Part shown: positions 63,014-64,000 of the stretch, in pieces
How positions within the stretch are numbered: the stretch's first letter is position 1
Layout of the letters: each line of letters opens with the position of its first letter
Assembly: GCA_041741535.1 (NCBI GenBank)
Contig: JBGSJV010000187.1
Location: forward strand, 1-64,000
Origin: M30B19 sp041741535
GTDB lineage: Bacteria; Planctomycetota; Planctomycetia; Pirellulales; Pirellulaceae
Reading direction: 5' to 3'
DNA: 64,000 nucleotides
The notes under the pieces: model-generated
What the model saw: the letters and a program-made list of their open reading frames with translations, nothing else
Database searches by the model: none
Told to the model about the DNA's origin: nothing
Made by a program: the position numbers and the translations under genes

Positions 63014-64000
63014 ATGACGTCAAAATCCGAGATACTCATCGAAGCCTATCGGACTGCCTCGGAGCCTTGGCGTTGGTTCCGACGCTGGCAACAGAGGCGC
63101 GCTGGGACCTTTCCGATCGTCGTGTTGTTTTATCACCGCGTCGCCGATACGCATCCAACCGATTGGACGATTTCTAGGTCCAGCTTTGCGGCTCAGATGG
63201 ATTGGCTCCAAGACAACTTCGAACTGTTGTCGATGGAACAAGTGCACCAACGACTGGAGAGCGGTTTTAATGACCGGCCGGCAATAGCCATCACGTTCGA
63301 TGACGGTTACGCCGAAAACATGGACTACGCGCTGCCTCTGCTGGCCGAGCGTCAAATCCCGTGCATGTATTATGTCGCCACTTCGTTTATTCTGAATCAA
63401 ACGTTTTTTCCACACGACGAAAAGCTCCGTTTGCAGCTGCACCCGAACTCGGTTAATGACCTGAAACAAATACTGACCTGGGGTCTGGACATCGGCGCTC
63501 ATACTCGGACTCATCCAGACGTCGGACAGATCACCGACGCTGAAAAACTTCACGACGAATTGGTGGTCTGTCGGCGAGAACTGATGAATTTGCTGGAAGT
63601 CCCGATCGACCACTTCGCGTTCCCCTATGGCCAAACGAGCAACATCACGACCGCCGCGGTCCAAATGGCTCGCCGAGCCGGCTACAAAACCGTTGCGGCA
63701 GCCTACGGTGGTTACAACACGATCGGTGGTGACCCGTTTTTCATTCAACGAGTTCACGGCGACCCCAGCCTCGCACGAATCAGAAACTGGACAACCTTGG
63801 ACCCACGCTGGACCAGTCGCCGACCGGACCGCCAGTGGTTGACGCTCCCTTCTGCCGATGGGGAACACGCCATCCCAACCGCCCGGCCGACTAGCGAACC
63901 TCCCATCACTCCAGAATCACCTCAACAACCGATCGGTGCCCATGCTCTAGGTCCCGCTGGCGCCAAACTGCAGGTGCTTCCCGTCCCCATCTTTGACGAA
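63014..64000 (+). CDS. Polysaccharide deacetylase (NodB-type), 3' end outside window
   Basis: The frame is open from the ATG at 63014 to the last base: 329 codons without stop. NodB homology motifs are present: ITFDDGY with Asp96/Asp97 (motif 1), HTRTH with metal ligands His163 and His167 (motif 2), and FAFPYGQ (motif 3). It should remove N-acetyl groups from a polysaccharide, as in exopolysaccharide export systems. An N-terminal segment with VVLFYHRV precedes the domain. The last 60 residues before the edge are Pro-rich and look like a linker to a further part. No signal peptide is obvious. Confidence 0.9.
   Translation, partial: MTSKSEILIEAYRTASEPWRWFRRWQQRRAGTFPIVVLFYHRVADTHPTDWTISRSSFAAQMDWLQDNFELLSMEQVHQRLESGFNDRPAIAITFDDGYAENMDYALPLLAERQIPCMYYVATSFILNQTFFPHDEKLRLQLHPNSVNDLKQILTWGLDIGAHTRTHPDVGQITDAEKLHDELVVCRRELMNLLEVPIDHFAFPYGQTSNITTAAVQMARRAGYKTVAAAYGGYNTIGGDPFFIQRVHGDPSLARIRNWTTLDPRWTSRRPDRQWLTLPSADGEHAIPTARPTSEPPITPESPQQPIGAHALGPAGAKLQVLPVPIFDE

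Overview
The window looks like a chromosomal stretch of a planctomycete, probably of the Pirellulaceae/Rhodopirellula type. This is inferred from gene content: an FHA-cyclase, a pseudokinase fused to an FGE-sulfatase domain, DUF1573 and DUF4013 proteins, a TAXI-type TRAP transporter, an MfnE-like kinase of the methanopterin C1 pathway, caspase-fold peptidases, and many planctomycete-style hypothetical proteins. It also fits the moderate GC, the loose gene spacing and the dispersed palindromic repeats. No rRNA or taxonomic marker is present, so the placement is an inference.

Region by region. (1) 1-7.4 kb, minus strand: fmt and a gamma-type carbonic anhydrase (overlapping by 4 bp), a 1129-residue fatty acyl-AMP ligase/ACP/alpha-oxoamine synthase fusion, an MfnE-like kinase, a small membrane protein and a pentapeptide-repeat protein. 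(2) 8-15.8 kb, plus strand: TAXI TRAP receptor and fused permease, a family-4 glycosyltransferase, a secreted DUF1573 protein and a SLC13 anion transporter. The last overlaps, tail to tail, a large MscK-like mechanosensitive channel (15.8-19.3 kb, minus). (3) 19.6-27.9 kb: FHA-adenylate/guanylate cyclase, tRNA-Ile(GAT), a TerB-like protein, pntA-pntB and a glutathionylspermidine synthase-like ATP-grasp gene. (4) 27.75-51.86 kb: an island-like segment bounded by a 126-127 bp direct repeat. (5) 51.8-64 kb: the original downstream neighbour of the ATP-grasp gene, msrA, a SpoU methyltransferase, a two-gene cassette (retropepsin-like and FCD-like), dnaK, membrane proteins, a WecG/TagA glycosyltransferase and a truncated polysaccharide deacetylase.

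The island is the most interesting part. Apart from two minus-strand membrane proteins at its left end, all its genes point the same way. They run as a secreted caspase-fold peptidase with PDZ domains, a secreted protein of unknown function, a secreted serpin with a PDZ domain inserted in it, a small Flp-pilin-like protein, and then an unusual Tad/Flp pilus locus. The Tad locus has a SAF/CpaB protein, an FHA-fused CpaF ATPase, TadB, TadC, an FHA-like membrane protein, a pseudokinase-FGE protein, a prepilin peptidase, several TadE/TadG-like proteins, a PEGA-DUF5675-DUF2272-like protein and a second CpaF ATPase. The close packing of caspase and serpin (one gene between them; gaps of 9 and 13 bp) suggests a co-produced protease and protease inhibitor exported with, or acting on, the pilus machinery. 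The serpin reactive loop offers Arg as P1 under two ways of counting, and Arg is the residue preferred by many bacterial caspase homologues.

The direct repeats show how the island may have arrived. The left copy is the 3' end of the ATP-grasp gene. The right copy is a displaced 3' end of the same gene, still overlapping the start of the next gene by 11 bp, as expected if the two were once translationally coupled. No integrase or transposase was seen. Three families of non-coding palindromic repeats are also present, one of them as two copies 22 kb apart.
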